64,000 bases of DNA from VAZQ01 sp963702695. Its GTDB lineage: Bacteria > Pseudomonadota > Alphaproteobacteria > Rhizobiales > Xanthobacteraceae. Positions 9,090 through 17,736 of this stretch are shown piece by piece. The stretch covers positions 496,001 to 560,000 of the forward strand of contig CAVPDS010000007.1 in the NCBI GenBank assembly GCA_963702695.1. The letters run 5' to 3'. The stretch's first letter is position 1. Each line of letters opens with the position of its first letter. Position numbers and translations under genes: made by a program. The notes beneath the pieces were generated by a model that was not told the DNA's origin, made no database searches, and saw only the letters and a program-made list of their open reading frames with translations.

Positions 9090-9185
9090 GAACTATTCGT
9101 TACTTCGTCAGTGGGGCACTGACGTGGGCCTCCCTCCCCCGCAACCGCGGGAGGGGAAGAGGCACCGCCGCTGAATGAAGCAAAT

Positions 9186-10413
9186 TCAATTGAACAATTC
9201 CTTCTTCACTCGCACCCAGGTCTCGAGGTTTTGCGTCACGTTCTCCGGCGAGAGGAAGTTGGCTTTGAAGCCGCCGCCCGTCGGCGTGAGCTCGGGCGAT
9301 TTCGCCGGCACCGACGGCATGGCGGGAAAATACTCCGCCTTGGCGATCTCCTTTTGCCCCTCCTCCGAGGTGAGGAAATCGATCAGCAGCTTGCCGGCGT
9401 TAGGATGCGGCGCGTCCTTGATCAGCCCGATCGAATGGGTCGGTGCCGAGATCGGCTCAAGCTTGAGCCATTGCACCGGAGCGCCCTTCCGCGCGCTGAG
9501 CAGCGCGTGGTGATTGAAGATGCCGAGCGCGAGCGGATATTGGCCGAGGATCACCTGGTCGACAATCGCACGATTGGTGGCGTCGACGTTGATGACGTTC
9601 TGCTTCGCCAGTTCACGGAGAAAAGCCATGCCCTTCTCCTCGCCCATCGTCTGCAGCGTGGAGCCGACGAAGGTAGCGGCGCCGGCGGCCGGCACGGTGC
9701 TCCAAGCCATCTTACCTTTCCAGCGCGGATCGAGCAGGTCCTGTGCGGTCGTCGGCCACTGCTCCTTGGGCGTGAGCTTGGTGTTGATTGCGGGCGTGAG
9801 ATAGTAGAGCAAGAGCCCGTTCCAGCGCCCCTGCGGGTCCTTAAGCCCGGCTGGATATTTGTCCGCCGCCGACGGCACGAACGGCGCCGCGAGGCCGGCC
9901 TTGAGCAGCGGCGGCGTGGTATCGATGCCGTCGAATACGTCGGCCTGCACCTTGCCGGCGCGCGCCTCGTTCATGATCTTGATCGCCGTCGGCCCGCTAT
10001 CGGCGCGCGAATATTTCACTTCGATCCCGGGATATCTCTTGTTGAACGCCTCGATCAGCGGGCGCACCGCCTGGTTGACGATCAGCGTCGTGTACCAGAC
10101 CAGTTCACCCTCCTTCTTCGCGGCTTCGTAGAGCGCGGTGTCGGCGGCGCGGCTGGGCGTCGGAAGTGCGAGTGCGAGAGCAAGAGCGAGCGGAATGAAG
10201 CCGCCACCAGTCGTTCCCCGGGCTCGTGGAGCGAAGCGGAACGAGACCCGGGGTCCCGCGCAACGTGCGTAAAGCGCAATAAGGAGACGGCCTGCGGCCT
10301 GGCCTACGGCCGTCGCTTTTCTCCCAAGTCCCGGATCGGCGCTCGCGCCGGGCGTTCGCTTGTCCGGGACACGGGACGTTGCGGGGACGACGAGGAAATA
10401 ATTTCGAACTCAT
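9186..10413 (-). CDS. Extracellular solute-binding protein (family 1, Fe3+ type); frameshifted, repeat in N-terminus
   Basis: The mature part (ADTALYEAAKKEGELVWYTT onward) is about 45-55% similar by eye to the neighbour at 11278 and ends VTQNLETWVRVKKELFN. The hydrophobic signal core GGFIPLALALALALPTPSRA precedes it but has no nearby start codon. The only well-placed start is ATG 10413, after GGGAGG and 23 bp past the hydratase stop; it is one base out of frame. Removing one A from CGAACTC (10405-10411) joins ATG 10413 to the signal core in a single open frame of 408 codons. That frame crosses a palindromic repeat (10216-10394), giving an odd N-region of about 70 residues. GTG 10067 is an alternative but would lack a signal peptide. 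Confidence 0.7.
10216..10394. repeat. Composite palindromic (REP/BIME-like) repeat inside the 5' end of a binding-protein gene
   Basis: Contains nested hairpins: CCCGGGCTCGT pairing with ACGAGaCCCGGG (from 10217) and GTCCCGGA ... TCCGGGAC enclosing GGCGC/GCGCC (about 10328-10371). Together they form a structured GC-rich element of about 180 bp. It lies between the well-placed ATG at 10413 and the hydrophobic signal core of the solute-binding protein. Sequence style matches the repeats at 37837 and 38276. Confidence 0.6.
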
Positions 10414-10435
10414 GGGCGCCTCCCGTGGCACTCGC

Positions 10436-11212
10436 TTATTTCGGATACCAGCTCGGCTTGCGCTTCTCGCGGAAGCTCGCCACGCCTTCGAGCGCTTCCG
10501 CCGACTTGGGGTCGTGCGTGGCCTTGTTGGCCAGGATGGCGGAGAGCGTGGGCGCGGAATACTCTGCCGCAGCGCTCTTGAGCATGCTGATTGCGCCGGG
10601 CGCGCCATGCAGCAGTTCGTCGGTGACGCGGGTCAGCGCATCATCGAGTTCCACCGTCTCACAGACCTGGTGCACCAGCCCGATCCGCAGCGCGTCGTTG
10701 GCGGAAATGCGTTCTCCGGTGAGCCCGTAACGGCGGAAATTGCGATGCCCGATGGCGCGCACGAGGAACGGCATCACGCCAAGCGGCGGCATGCCCACAC
10801 GGACCTCCGGGATCGAGAAGAAGGCGCGGTCGCCCGCGAGTGCGACATCGCAACAGGCCGCAAACGCCGCGCCGCCGCCAACCGCGGCGCCATGCACGAC
10901 CGCGATCGTCGGTTTGGGACAGGTGTCGAGGGCGGCGAGCACGTCGCGCAGTGCCGCGGGCGGCTTTGCAGGCTCGCCCGAGGCGTGCGCGTCGGGGCTG
11001 CGCGGGGCGAGATCGGCGCCGGTGCAGAAATGGCGCCCGTTCCCGCGCAGCACGACCACGCGCACGTTGGCGTCGCCCCCGAGCGCGCCGAGTTGCGCGG
11101 CGAGCTCATCAAGCGTGGTCTGGTCGAACGCATTGCCCCGGTCCGGCCGGTTGAGCGCGATCGTCGCAACCCGGCGGGGTGAGATTTCGACGCTGATGGT
11201 TTGGAGATTCAT
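10436..11212 (-). CDS. Enoyl-CoA hydratase/isomerase family protein
   Basis: 258 residues, the normal length of a crotonase. Visible features are the first oxyanion segment NGRHFCTGADLA, the second segment HGAAVGGGAAFAACCDVALA, and the acidic residue in FSIPEVRVGMPPLG that corresponds to the second catalytic Glu. It would hydrate or rearrange an enoyl-CoA. It sits between two ABC binding-protein genes on the same strand, with the acyl-CoA synthetase further down, which suggests one catabolic operon. The exact substrate cannot be told from sequence. Confidence 0.88.
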   Translation of the reverse strand: MNLQTISVEISPRRVATIALNRPDRGNAFDQTTLDELAAQLGALGGDANVRVVVLRGNGRHFCTGADLAPRSPDAHASGEPAKPPAALRDVLAALDTCPKPTIAVVHGAAVGGGAAFAACCDVALAGDRAFFSIPEVRVGMPPLGVMPFLVRAIGHRNFRRYGLTGERISANDALRIGLVHQVCETVELDDALTRVTDELLHGAPGAISMLKSAAAEYSAPTLSAILANKATHDPKSAEALEGVASFREKRKPSWYPK

Positions 11213-11277
11213 TTGTCAGTCCGATTAGGGGGCGTTACATATCATTCGCTGCATGGTTTACGCCGCGCTCGCGATGT

Positions 11278-12312
11278 TCACTTGAACAACTCGCCCACGA
11301 CTTTGATCCAGCCCGGAATCCGGTCATACACATCATCTGGCCGGAAGAACGTCGCCTTGAAACCCCCGTCCTCGGGCCGCAGCCCCGGCTTCATCGCCGG
11401 GACACTTGGCATTGAAGGCAGATAGTCGGCCTTCTGCAGCACGCGCTGCCCGTCTTCCGAGGTGAGAAAATCGACCAGCAGCCGCGCCGCGTTCGGATGC
11501 GGCGCGTCCTTGAGGATGCCGACCGCGTCGAAGGCGACCGGCACCGGCTCCATCTTGATCCAATCCGAGGGCGCGCCTTTCTGCGCGCTGATGATGGTGT
11601 GATGATTGAACATCATCAGCCCCATCGGATATTCGCCGGCGATGACCTGATCGAGGATCGCGCGTGAGGACGCTTCGATGTTGACGATCTGCTGCTTCGA
11701 CAGCGCACGCAGATACGCCATCCCGCGCTCCTCGCCCATGCTCAGGAGGATGTTGCCGACGAAACCTTGCGCGCCGGCAATCGAGGAGGGATTCCACGCC
11801 ATCTTGCCCTTCCAGCGCGGCGCGAGCAGGTCCTGGTAGGTCTTCGGCGCGATCTCCTTCGGCACCAGCGCGGTGTTGATGCCCGGGCTCCACACGTAGA
11901 GCAGGATGGCGAACCAGTAACCGTCCTTGTCCCTGGTCTCGGGCGGGTAGAGCGATGCCGACGACGGCACGTAAGGCGAAACGATGCCGGCACGCTTGAG
12001 CGGGATCATGTTGGAGATCCCGTCGAACACGTCCGCTTGCACGCGCCCGGCATTGGCTTCGCCGAGGAGTTTTGCCGCGGTCGGGCTTTCGTCCGCCCGC
12101 ACGTATTGCAGATCCATGCCGGGATATTTCTTCTCGAATGCTTCCTTGAGCGGCCGGACCGCCTGATTGACGATCAGCGTCGTGTACCAGACGACCTGCC
12201 GCTCCTTCTTCGCTGCTTCTATCATTGCGGCATCGGCGGCGCGCGCCGTGCCGCTCCCCAGCATGCCGGCGAGCCCGATCGAAAGCGCAACGACCAATCG
12301 GTGGGTTGGCAT
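11278..12312 (-). CDS. Extracellular solute-binding protein (family 1, Fe3+ ABC type)
   Basis: 344 residues. Signal peptide MPTHRLVVALSIGLAG...GTARA, then a mature domain beginning ADAAMIEAAKKERQVVWYTT, typical of AfuA/FbpA-like type 2 periplasmic binding proteins. ATG 12312 has AGGAGA 7 bp upstream, and the nine residues before it are dispensable. It is a clear paralogue of the protein at 9186: shared TTLIVNQAVRPL, RADE/DSxPTAxK and GAPxxWxKxEP motifs. It is probably the first gene of the leftward transport-catabolism operon. FbpA-type iron tyrosines were not verified, so an organic substrate is equally possible. Confidence 0.88.
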   Translation of the reverse strand: MPTHRLVVALSIGLAGMLGSGTARAADAAMIEAAKKERQVVWYTTLIVNQAVRPLKEAFEKKYPGMDLQYVRADESPTAAKLLGEANAGRVQADVFDGISNMIPLKRAGIVSPYVPSSASLYPPETRDKDGYWFAILLYVWSPGINTALVPKEIAPKTYQDLLAPRWKGKMAWNPSSIAGAQGFVGNILLSMGEERGMAYLRALSKQQIVNIEASSRAILDQVIAGEYPMGLMMFNHHTIISAQKGAPSDWIKMEPVPVAFDAVGILKDAPHPNAARLLVDFLTSEDGQRVLQKADYLPSMPSVPAMKPGLRPEDGGFKATFFRPDDVYDRIPGWIKVVGELFK

Positions 12313-12492
12313 CCAGAGTCTCCTGTCGGACCGCCGCACGGTCTGATGTTGCTTGCACTTATAGCAGTGCGTCGTGGTCGCCGCCCCTGCCTTGTGACCG
12401 CAGGAGGGCGGCCGGCAATTACTTGACGCGCCGTCGTGGCCATGTGCAAAATCAAAAGAAAATCAATTGCATCGAGTTGTGCGGGGCGTTTT

Positions 12493-13686
12493 ATGGCGTA
12501 CCGGGCGTGGCGTGCGCTTGCCGGCGCGTTGTTGGCTGGCTTGATCGGGGGTTGCGCATTCGTCGATACAGTCGACCCGCGTTTTGACTCGGTCAATCGG
12601 TCCACCGCCAAGGCGCGCAACGAGGCGATCCTCCTCAATATCGTTCGCGCCGCGCATTCGGCACCACTGAACTTCATCGCCTTCTCCAAAATCAGCGGCA
12701 CAACCCAGGCTGCCGTAAACGCCGGGCTCCCGAGCTTCGCGGAGGGGCCGAAGCCGCTGATCTCCAACTTCCAGCACGAAATCGTATTCGGCAGCACTTC
12801 CCTCAGCGGCTCGACCAGCGCGAACAATTCCTTCGACATTTCACTGCTGGAATCCCGCGACTTCTATCTGTCGCTGCTGCGGCCGGTCGACCTTGCGGTC
12901 CTCAACTTTTTCATCCGCCAGGGCTATTCCCGGCAATTGCTGTACTGGCTGTTTACGGATTCGATCGAGGAGACGATCGGCAAACGCACGTTCGGCTACC
13001 GCTATGATCCCGGGGCGGACGAAGGTTGCGCCGACGTGCTCGGCCGCCAGCACAAATGCTTCAGGGATCTCATCGATATCGCCTTCATGACCGGCCTTAC
13101 GGTCGAGAGCAAGGCGATCGAGAAGACCGGTGGAGCCGGCGCCGACAAGAAGGCTGCGGCACCGCAGATCTACAGCCGGTTCTGCTTCGACCCGATCGAG
13201 TCCCGGCGCGCGCGCAGGACCCTGCCGCCCGAAGAAGTCAGCCGGCTCAGCCGGCTGATCTGGTCGCAAGGCCATTTGCCGCTCTGCAAGTCAGCCTGGG
13301 ACCCGGTCGCCGACGCGAAGAAGAAGGGCTCGGCCGAGTACGATACGCTCGAGTTCAACCAGCCCAACACGCCGGTGGGACCAGTGCACTACCGGATCGT
13401 GACCCGTTCCACGTTCGGCATTTATCAGTTCCTGGGGAAGCTCCTGGACAACCAGGTCGATACGGCATTCCTGTCGGCCGACCAGCGGGACGTCAAGCTT
13501 CTGACAGTCACGCGGGATTCCGCCCCGGACTGCTTCGAGGTCGTCGGGTACACGGACGGGGCGTACTGCGTTCCGGACGGTGCCAGGAATACCAAGCAAA
13601 TCCTCCAGCTTCTGGCTCAACTGCTGGCGCTACAGACGCAGACGATCGATCTCGCGATCACGCCGACGGTACGGGTCACGCCGTAA
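12493..13686 (+). CDS. Lipoprotein of unknown function upstream of the SLOG membrane protein
   Basis: 397 residues from ATG 12493; an in-frame ATG at 12436 would add 19. The N-terminus MAYRAWRALAGALLAGLIGGC ends in a lipobox (LIGG-C), so an outer- or inner-membrane lipoprotein is predicted. The rest has no motif I recognise: a mixed alpha/beta chain with paired cysteines (GCADVLGRQHKC, RFCFDP, PLCKSAW, DCFEV ... YCVPD) that could form disulfides in the periplasm. It is 96 bp upstream of the SLOG gene on the same strand, so they are likely co-transcribed. The ribosome-binding site is weak. Confidence 0.72.
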   Translation: MAYRAWRALAGALLAGLIGGCAFVDTVDPRFDSVNRSTAKARNEAILLNIVRAAHSAPLNFIAFSKISGTTQAAVNAGLPSFAEGPKPLISNFQHEIVFGSTSLSGSTSANNSFDISLLESRDFYLSLLRPVDLAVLNFFIRQGYSRQLLYWLFTDSIEETIGKRTFGYRYDPGADEGCADVLGRQHKCFRDLIDIAFMTGLTVESKAIEKTGGAGADKKAAAPQIYSRFCFDPIESRRARRTLPPEEVSRLSRLIWSQGHLPLCKSAWDPVADAKKKGSAEYDTLEFNQPNTPVGPVHYRIVTRSTFGIYQFLGKLLDNQVDTAFLSADQRDVKLLTVTRDSAPDCFEVVGYTDGAYCVPDGARNTKQILQLLAQLLALQTQTIDLAITPTVRVTP

Positions 13687-13782
13687 CTCCCGCGGGGCTG
13701 TGGGCATGAGCCGGCGGACGGTGGCGGAATCGCCAGGCCCGCGACATAGTGCGTTGCAGCACGCACCGCGGGGAAACTTGTC

Positions 13783-15774
13783 ATGGAACCGCTATCCGAC
13801 CGCCTGCCGCTGGTCATCGGCGTCACTGGGCATCGCGACTTGCGCCCCGATGCCGTGCCTCGCCTGGAGCAGGAAGTCACCGCAATCATTGCGCGCCTGC
13901 GGCACGATTACCTGGGCCGCGACGGCGAGACGCCGATGATCGTGCTGTCGGCGCTCGCCGAAGGCGCTGATCGGCTGGTCGCGCGCGCCGCGCTGGCGCA
14001 CGGCGCCCAGCTCGTCGCGCCGCTGCCGATGCCGCTTGAGGAATATCGCCGCGATTTCCAGCCGGGCCTGCAACCCGGCAACGAGGCCGAGTTCGACGCG
14101 TTGTTTGCGCAGGCGATCGCCGCACCCGTGGTGCCGTTCACGCCGGACAAGTCGCTCAATCTAGCCCCAGAGGACCTGCGCAATCTGCAGTACCGCGCCG
14201 CCGGATTTTTCATCGCCCAGCACTGCGACGTGCTGATCGCGCTGTGGGACGGCGACAACTCAAACATCTCACCCGGCGGGACGGCCGATGTCGTGACCGC
14301 CAAGCTGCAGGGATTTCCGATCGAGGCCACGGGATCGGCGCGTGCAAGCCTCGACGGGTCGGAGGTCGGCCCAGTCATTCATATCGTTACGCCGCGGCTC
14401 AAGGAGACGAGCCCTGCCAAGGAAATCGCCGTCGAGCCATGGGGGCGCGACGTCGTCAGGCGCTATCGCGGCAACCTGCTGTTCCGGTCGCTGCGCGTGC
14501 TGGTGCGGCCGATCGCGCATGTGCTCGGCGGCGATCTCCACCATATCCGGGCGCGCCTGCCTGCTGCGGCGCGGCGCGACCTGGAGGCGTGGGAAACCTT
14601 CGCGATGCTTACCGGCTTGACGCGGAAGTTCAATCGCGATGCCGTCGACCTTGCCGCCGCGCCCGACGGTCCGAAGCGAGTCGCGACCGGCATCGATTAT
14701 CTGTTCGCTGATCCAGACAACAACAACATCGACCACGACGCCGAAAAACACGCGACCGACGTTGCACCGCGGTGGTGCCGGCTGTACGGGATCGCAGACA
14801 CCCTGGCGCAGATCTGCCAAAAGCGCTTTCGTGGCGATTGGAAACGTCTATTCCTGCTCTTCTTCATTGCGTTTTGCTGTTTCGCCTTGTCCACGCACCT
14901 GTCGCTCAGCTCCCAAATTCTTCTTGGGCTCTACACGCTGTGCTTCATTCTGATCTTTTTCCTGATCATGCGCGCCCGGCTCGGGCAGCATCAGGAGCGG
15001 TTCCTCGATTATCGAGCGCTCGCGGAGGCGTTGCGGGTGGCGGTCTACTGGCGGCTCGTCGGAATCGACTCGCGCCATGTCGAAACCAGAGCGGACGCGC
15101 GATCGGAAAGTCCCGTGCTCGAGATGGCGACCCGACGGGTCATGGCCAGCGCCTATCCGATCAAGCAGCCCAGCGAGCTTGCTTGGGTGAAAATCTGTCT
15201 GCGCACGCTCGAACTCCTCGACCATGCTGAAAACCCGATCCCTCCGCCCGGCCTTGATCCACAGGGCTACACCATCACGCAGAAATTCTGGGTGCGGGGG
15301 CAGTTTGCGTATTACCAGCGGCAAGGGTTCAAGCACAACCACACATCCAATGTGCTGGAAACGCGTTCTGCTTTGCTGGTCGCGATATCGCCGTTCCTGA
15401 TCGTGCCATTGCTGCTGTTCAACGTCATTCCGGAGAGCTGGACGGTGCCGCAGTGGCTCGCAGGCGTGCTGCCGGCGAAGTGGCACGAGCTCCATCTGCG
15501 CGACATCGCGACCATCTGCATCGGTCTGCTGCCGGGCGTCGCCGCGGTTCTGACCGGTTACGCCGAACGGCTCGCGCTCAAGCCGCAGGCGCGGCAATAC
15601 GATCGCATGCGCATGTTGTTCGAGCGGGCCAACGATCTGCTGCCAAAGCAGATCGATGCCAAGACCGCGCCGCTGGCGCAGGCGCTTTATGCCGAGCTCG
15701 GTATCGAAGCGATGAAGGAAACCTCGGAGTGGGTCGCGATCTACCGCCAGCGTCCGATCCAGCCGCTGCAATGA
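13783..15774 (+). CDS. SLOG-domain protein with four C-terminal TM segments (SLATT-like effector)
   Basis: 663 residues. Residues about 1-180 form a Rossmann-like SLOG/LOG domain: VIGVTGHRDL (11-20), LSALAEGADRLVARAAL (about 54), VAPLPMPLEEY, CDVLIALWDG (about 150) and GGTADVV. These are the nucleotide-binding positions of the YpsA/LOG/DprA superfamily. A helical linker follows, then two TM pairs at about 352-396 and 528-600. Each pair is followed by an amphipathic helix (RFLDYRALAEALRVAVYWRL and ARQYDRMRMLFERANDLL), the layout of SLATT 2TM effectors. SLOG plus 2TM proteins are predicted to sense nucleotide signals and perturb membranes in conflict systems. No cyclase partner is nearby; the partner is a lipoprotein. 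Confidence 0.75.
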   Translation: MEPLSDRLPLVIGVTGHRDLRPDAVPRLEQEVTAIIARLRHDYLGRDGETPMIVLSALAEGADRLVARAALAHGAQLVAPLPMPLEEYRRDFQPGLQPGNEAEFDALFAQAIAAPVVPFTPDKSLNLAPEDLRNLQYRAAGFFIAQHCDVLIALWDGDNSNISPGGTADVVTAKLQGFPIEATGSARASLDGSEVGPVIHIVTPRLKETSPAKEIAVEPWGRDVVRRYRGNLLFRSLRVLVRPIAHVLGGDLHHIRARLPAAARRDLEAWETFAMLTGLTRKFNRDAVDLAAAPDGPKRVATGIDYLFADPDNNNIDHDAEKHATDVAPRWCRLYGIADTLAQICQKRFRGDWKRLFLLFFIAFCCFALSTHLSLSSQILLGLYTLCFILIFFLIMRARLGQHQERFLDYRALAEALRVAVYWRLVGIDSRHVETRADARSESPVLEMATRRVMASAYPIKQPSELAWVKICLRTLELLDHAENPIPPPGLDPQGYTITQKFWVRGQFAYYQRQGFKHNHTSNVLETRSALLVAISPFLIVPLLLFNVIPESWTVPQWLAGVLPAKWHELHLRDIATICIGLLPGVAAVLTGYAERLALKPQARQYDRMRMLFERANDLLPKQIDAKTAPLAQALYAELGIEAMKETSEWVAIYRQRPIQPLQ

Positions 15775-15847
15775 AATGGCATGCGAAAGGGAGCCCCTCC
15801 AGAGCGAATATTCCCCGAGATACAGGATTGCGCCTTCCGCGGGAATG

Positions 15848-15870
15848 AGCCGAGCCTTCGGCTGATTTTG
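15848..15870 (+). terminator. Rho-independent terminator after the SLOG gene
   Basis: Stem AGCCGA / TCGGCT with a 4-nt loop, followed by GATTTTG, 74 bp after the SLOG stop and 10 bp before the convergent stop at 15881. Short stem and T-tract, so moderate confidence. Confidence 0.45.
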
Positions 15871-15880
15871 GATGGCTAGT

Positions 15881-16387
15881 CTAGCGTACGAACTCGGCGC
15901 CGACGCCGATGTCGTAGTCGCGGATCGCGAGCGTGAGCCTGTTGGGCGCGGCATCGTAGAGCGCAACGAACAGCGTGATGTCGGCTGCGTTCTCGGCGGC
16001 ACGGAACATGCCGGCGATCGCGGTGCCGAACGGGTCGTCGAGCACGCGATGCAGGAAGATCGTGCAGCGGTCGTGCTCGATCGTGCCGCGGCCCATCGAC
16101 CAGGTCACCGGCAGAGCGACGCTCGCGCCGCGCTCGCAATAGACCACCAGGTTGCGCAGCGCCGGCTGGAACGGCAGCAGTAGATCGTGTGCCGGCTGGC
16201 CGTCGAGATCGCCCAGGTCGAGCGGCGTATCGAGCCGCAGCATGGTGGTGACGCTGTTGTCGACTGTGCGCCACATCCGGGCCTTCCAGCCGATCGGCTT
16301 GAGCGGAATCTTGAAGCAGACGTTCGTCCGGCGGCGCGGCTGCCTCGCGATAAGGCACGATGTCGGCGTCCAAGGCCCGACGCTCAC
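15881..16387 (-). CDS. Conserved-looking hypothetical protein, third gene after glyQ
   Basis: 168 residues from GTG 16387, which overlaps the CDGSH stop as GTGA, a classic translational-coupling arrangement. The core (KIPLKPIGWKARMWRTVDN and LRLDTPLDLGDLDGQPAHDL) alternates short strands and loops and looks like a small beta-rich domain; several segments (YDAAPNRLTLAIRDYDIGVG) would fit an ActD/beta-sandwich fold. No family recognised. The alternative start ATG 16276 would drop 37 residues. It ends 10 bp from the terminator of the convergent SLOG gene. Confidence 0.65.
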   Translation of the reverse strand: MSVGPWTPTSCLIARQPRRRTNVCFKIPLKPIGWKARMWRTVDNSVTTMLRLDTPLDLGDLDGQPAHDLLLPFQPALRNLVVYCERGASVALPVTWSMGRGTIEHDRCTIFLHRVLDDPFGTAIAGMFRAAENAADITLFVALYDAAPNRLTLAIRDYDIGVGAEFVR

Positions 16388-16626
16388 AGCTTGAGGTGGC
16401 TGTCGTCGCAGAGCGGCGGCGTCTTGCTGCGCTTGCACGTGCACAGGAGCGCCTTGCGATTGCGCTCGACCTTCCACTCCAGCGGCTCGATGCCGGTGCC
16501 CTGATGCGAGCCGTCACAGAACGGCTGGCTCTGCGAACGCCCGCAGCGGCACCACCAATAGGTTTCGCCCGCAACAAGCTCGACCAGCACCGGCTCGCGC
16601 CCGCCAATCACAGGTTCGCTGCTCAT
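16384..16626 (-). CDS. CDGSH iron-sulfur domain protein (two motifs)
   Basis: 80 residues with two zf-CDGSH motifs: CRCGRSQSQPFCDGSH (complete 3Cys-1His) and CTCKRSKTPPLCDDSH (Gly replaced by Asp, ligands kept). Each would hold a 2Fe-2S cluster used in redox or Fe-S homeostasis. ATG 16626 overlaps the glyQ stop as ATGA, and GGGAGGGG lies upstream. Translational coupling to glyQ and to the next gene (GTGA overlap) makes a three-gene unit. Confidence 0.9.
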   Translation of the reverse strand: MSSEPVIGGREPVLVELVAGETYWWCRCGRSQSQPFCDGSHQGTGIEPLEWKVERNRKALLCTCKRSKTPPLCDDSHLKL

Positions 16627-17540
16627 AAAGATGCCCCTCCCGCTTCGGTCGCCAGCCAGGCCTCGCCGCAGGCGCGGGCGAGATCGCGTACGCGCAGAAT
16701 GTAGCTCTGGCGCTCGGTCACGGAAATGACGCCGCGCGCGTCGAGCAGGTTGAACACGTGGCTCGCCTTGATGCATTGATCGTAGGCCGGCAGCGCCATC
16801 TGGTGGCGGCGCGTGTTGCCCTCGGTGACCCAGCCGGCCGCGAGATATTTCTGGCAGGCGGCCTCGGCCATCTTGAACTGCGCGAACAGCATGTCGGTGT
16901 CGGCGAATTCGAAATTGTGCCGCGAATATTCCTTCTCGGCCTGCAGGAACACGTCGCCGTAGGTGACCTTCTGCGCGCCGTCGCGGCCATTGAAGTTGAG
17001 ATCGAAAACGCGGTCGACGCCCTGCACGTACATTGCGAGCCGTTCGAGGCCGTAAGTCAGTTCGCCCGCGACCGGCGCGCATTCGAAGCCCGCGACCTGC
17101 TGGAAGTAGGTGAACTGCGAGACCTCCATGCCGTCGCACCAGCATTCCCAGCCGAGCCCCCAGGCGCCGAGCGTCGGGCTCTCCCAGTCGTCCTCGACGA
17201 AGCGCAGGTCGTGCAGCTTCGGATCGATGCCGATCGCGGCGAGCGAACTGAGATAGAGATCCTGGATGTCGTCGGGCGACGGCTTGAGGATCACCTGGAA
17301 CTGATAATAGTGCTGCAGCCGGTTCGGGTTCTCGCCGTAGCGGCCGTCCTTGGGCCGGCGCGAGGGCTGCACGAACGCGGCATTCCACCCACGCGGACCG
17401 AGCGCGCGCAGCGTCGTCGCGGGATGGAAGGTGCCGGCGCCGACCTCCATGTCGTAAGGCTGCAGGATCACGCAGCCGTAGTCCGCCCAATAACGCTGCA
17501 GCGCCAGGATCAGGCCCTGGAACGAGCGTCGCGGGTCCAT
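16623..17540 (-). CDS. glyQ: Glycine-tRNA ligase alpha subunit
   Basis: 305 residues from ATG 17540 (MDPRRSFQGLILALQRYWAD), which is where family members begin. The sequence follows GlyQ throughout: DMEVGAGTFHPATTLRALGP, SRRPKDGRYGENPNRLQHYY, LGAWGLGWECWCDGMEVSQF and ELTYGLERLAMYVQGVD. It charges tRNA-Gly with the beta subunit GlyS, which is not in this window. In-frame ATG 17582 would add 14 residues; neither start has a strong ribosome-binding site. The stop overlaps the CDGSH start by 4 nt. Confidence 0.97.
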   Translation of the reverse strand: MDPRRSFQGLILALQRYWADYGCVILQPYDMEVGAGTFHPATTLRALGPRGWNAAFVQPSRRPKDGRYGENPNRLQHYYQFQVILKPSPDDIQDLYLSSLAAIGIDPKLHDLRFVEDDWESPTLGAWGLGWECWCDGMEVSQFTYFQQVAGFECAPVAGELTYGLERLAMYVQGVDRVFDLNFNGRDGAQKVTYGDVFLQAEKEYSRHNFEFADTDMLFAQFKMAEAACQKYLAAGWVTEGNTRRHQMALPAYDQCIKASHVFNLLDARGVISVTERQSYILRVRDLARACGEAWLATEAGGASL

Positions 17541-17736
17541 ATGATCTGGACGCGTGGGGGAAGGCAGATCGGCGTCGGCCATCGCGCGCAAAAATCCGAG
17601 GTTGCGGAAGGCGCGGACCCTATCGGTGGCACCCGGAGGGGTCAAGAATCACGCCCGCCCGCGGCGAAAGCGCCGGGGACTGTGGCCGAAGGCAATTGGG
17701 CGGGTTAGTCTCGCCGCAAATACAGGGAGGACCAAC

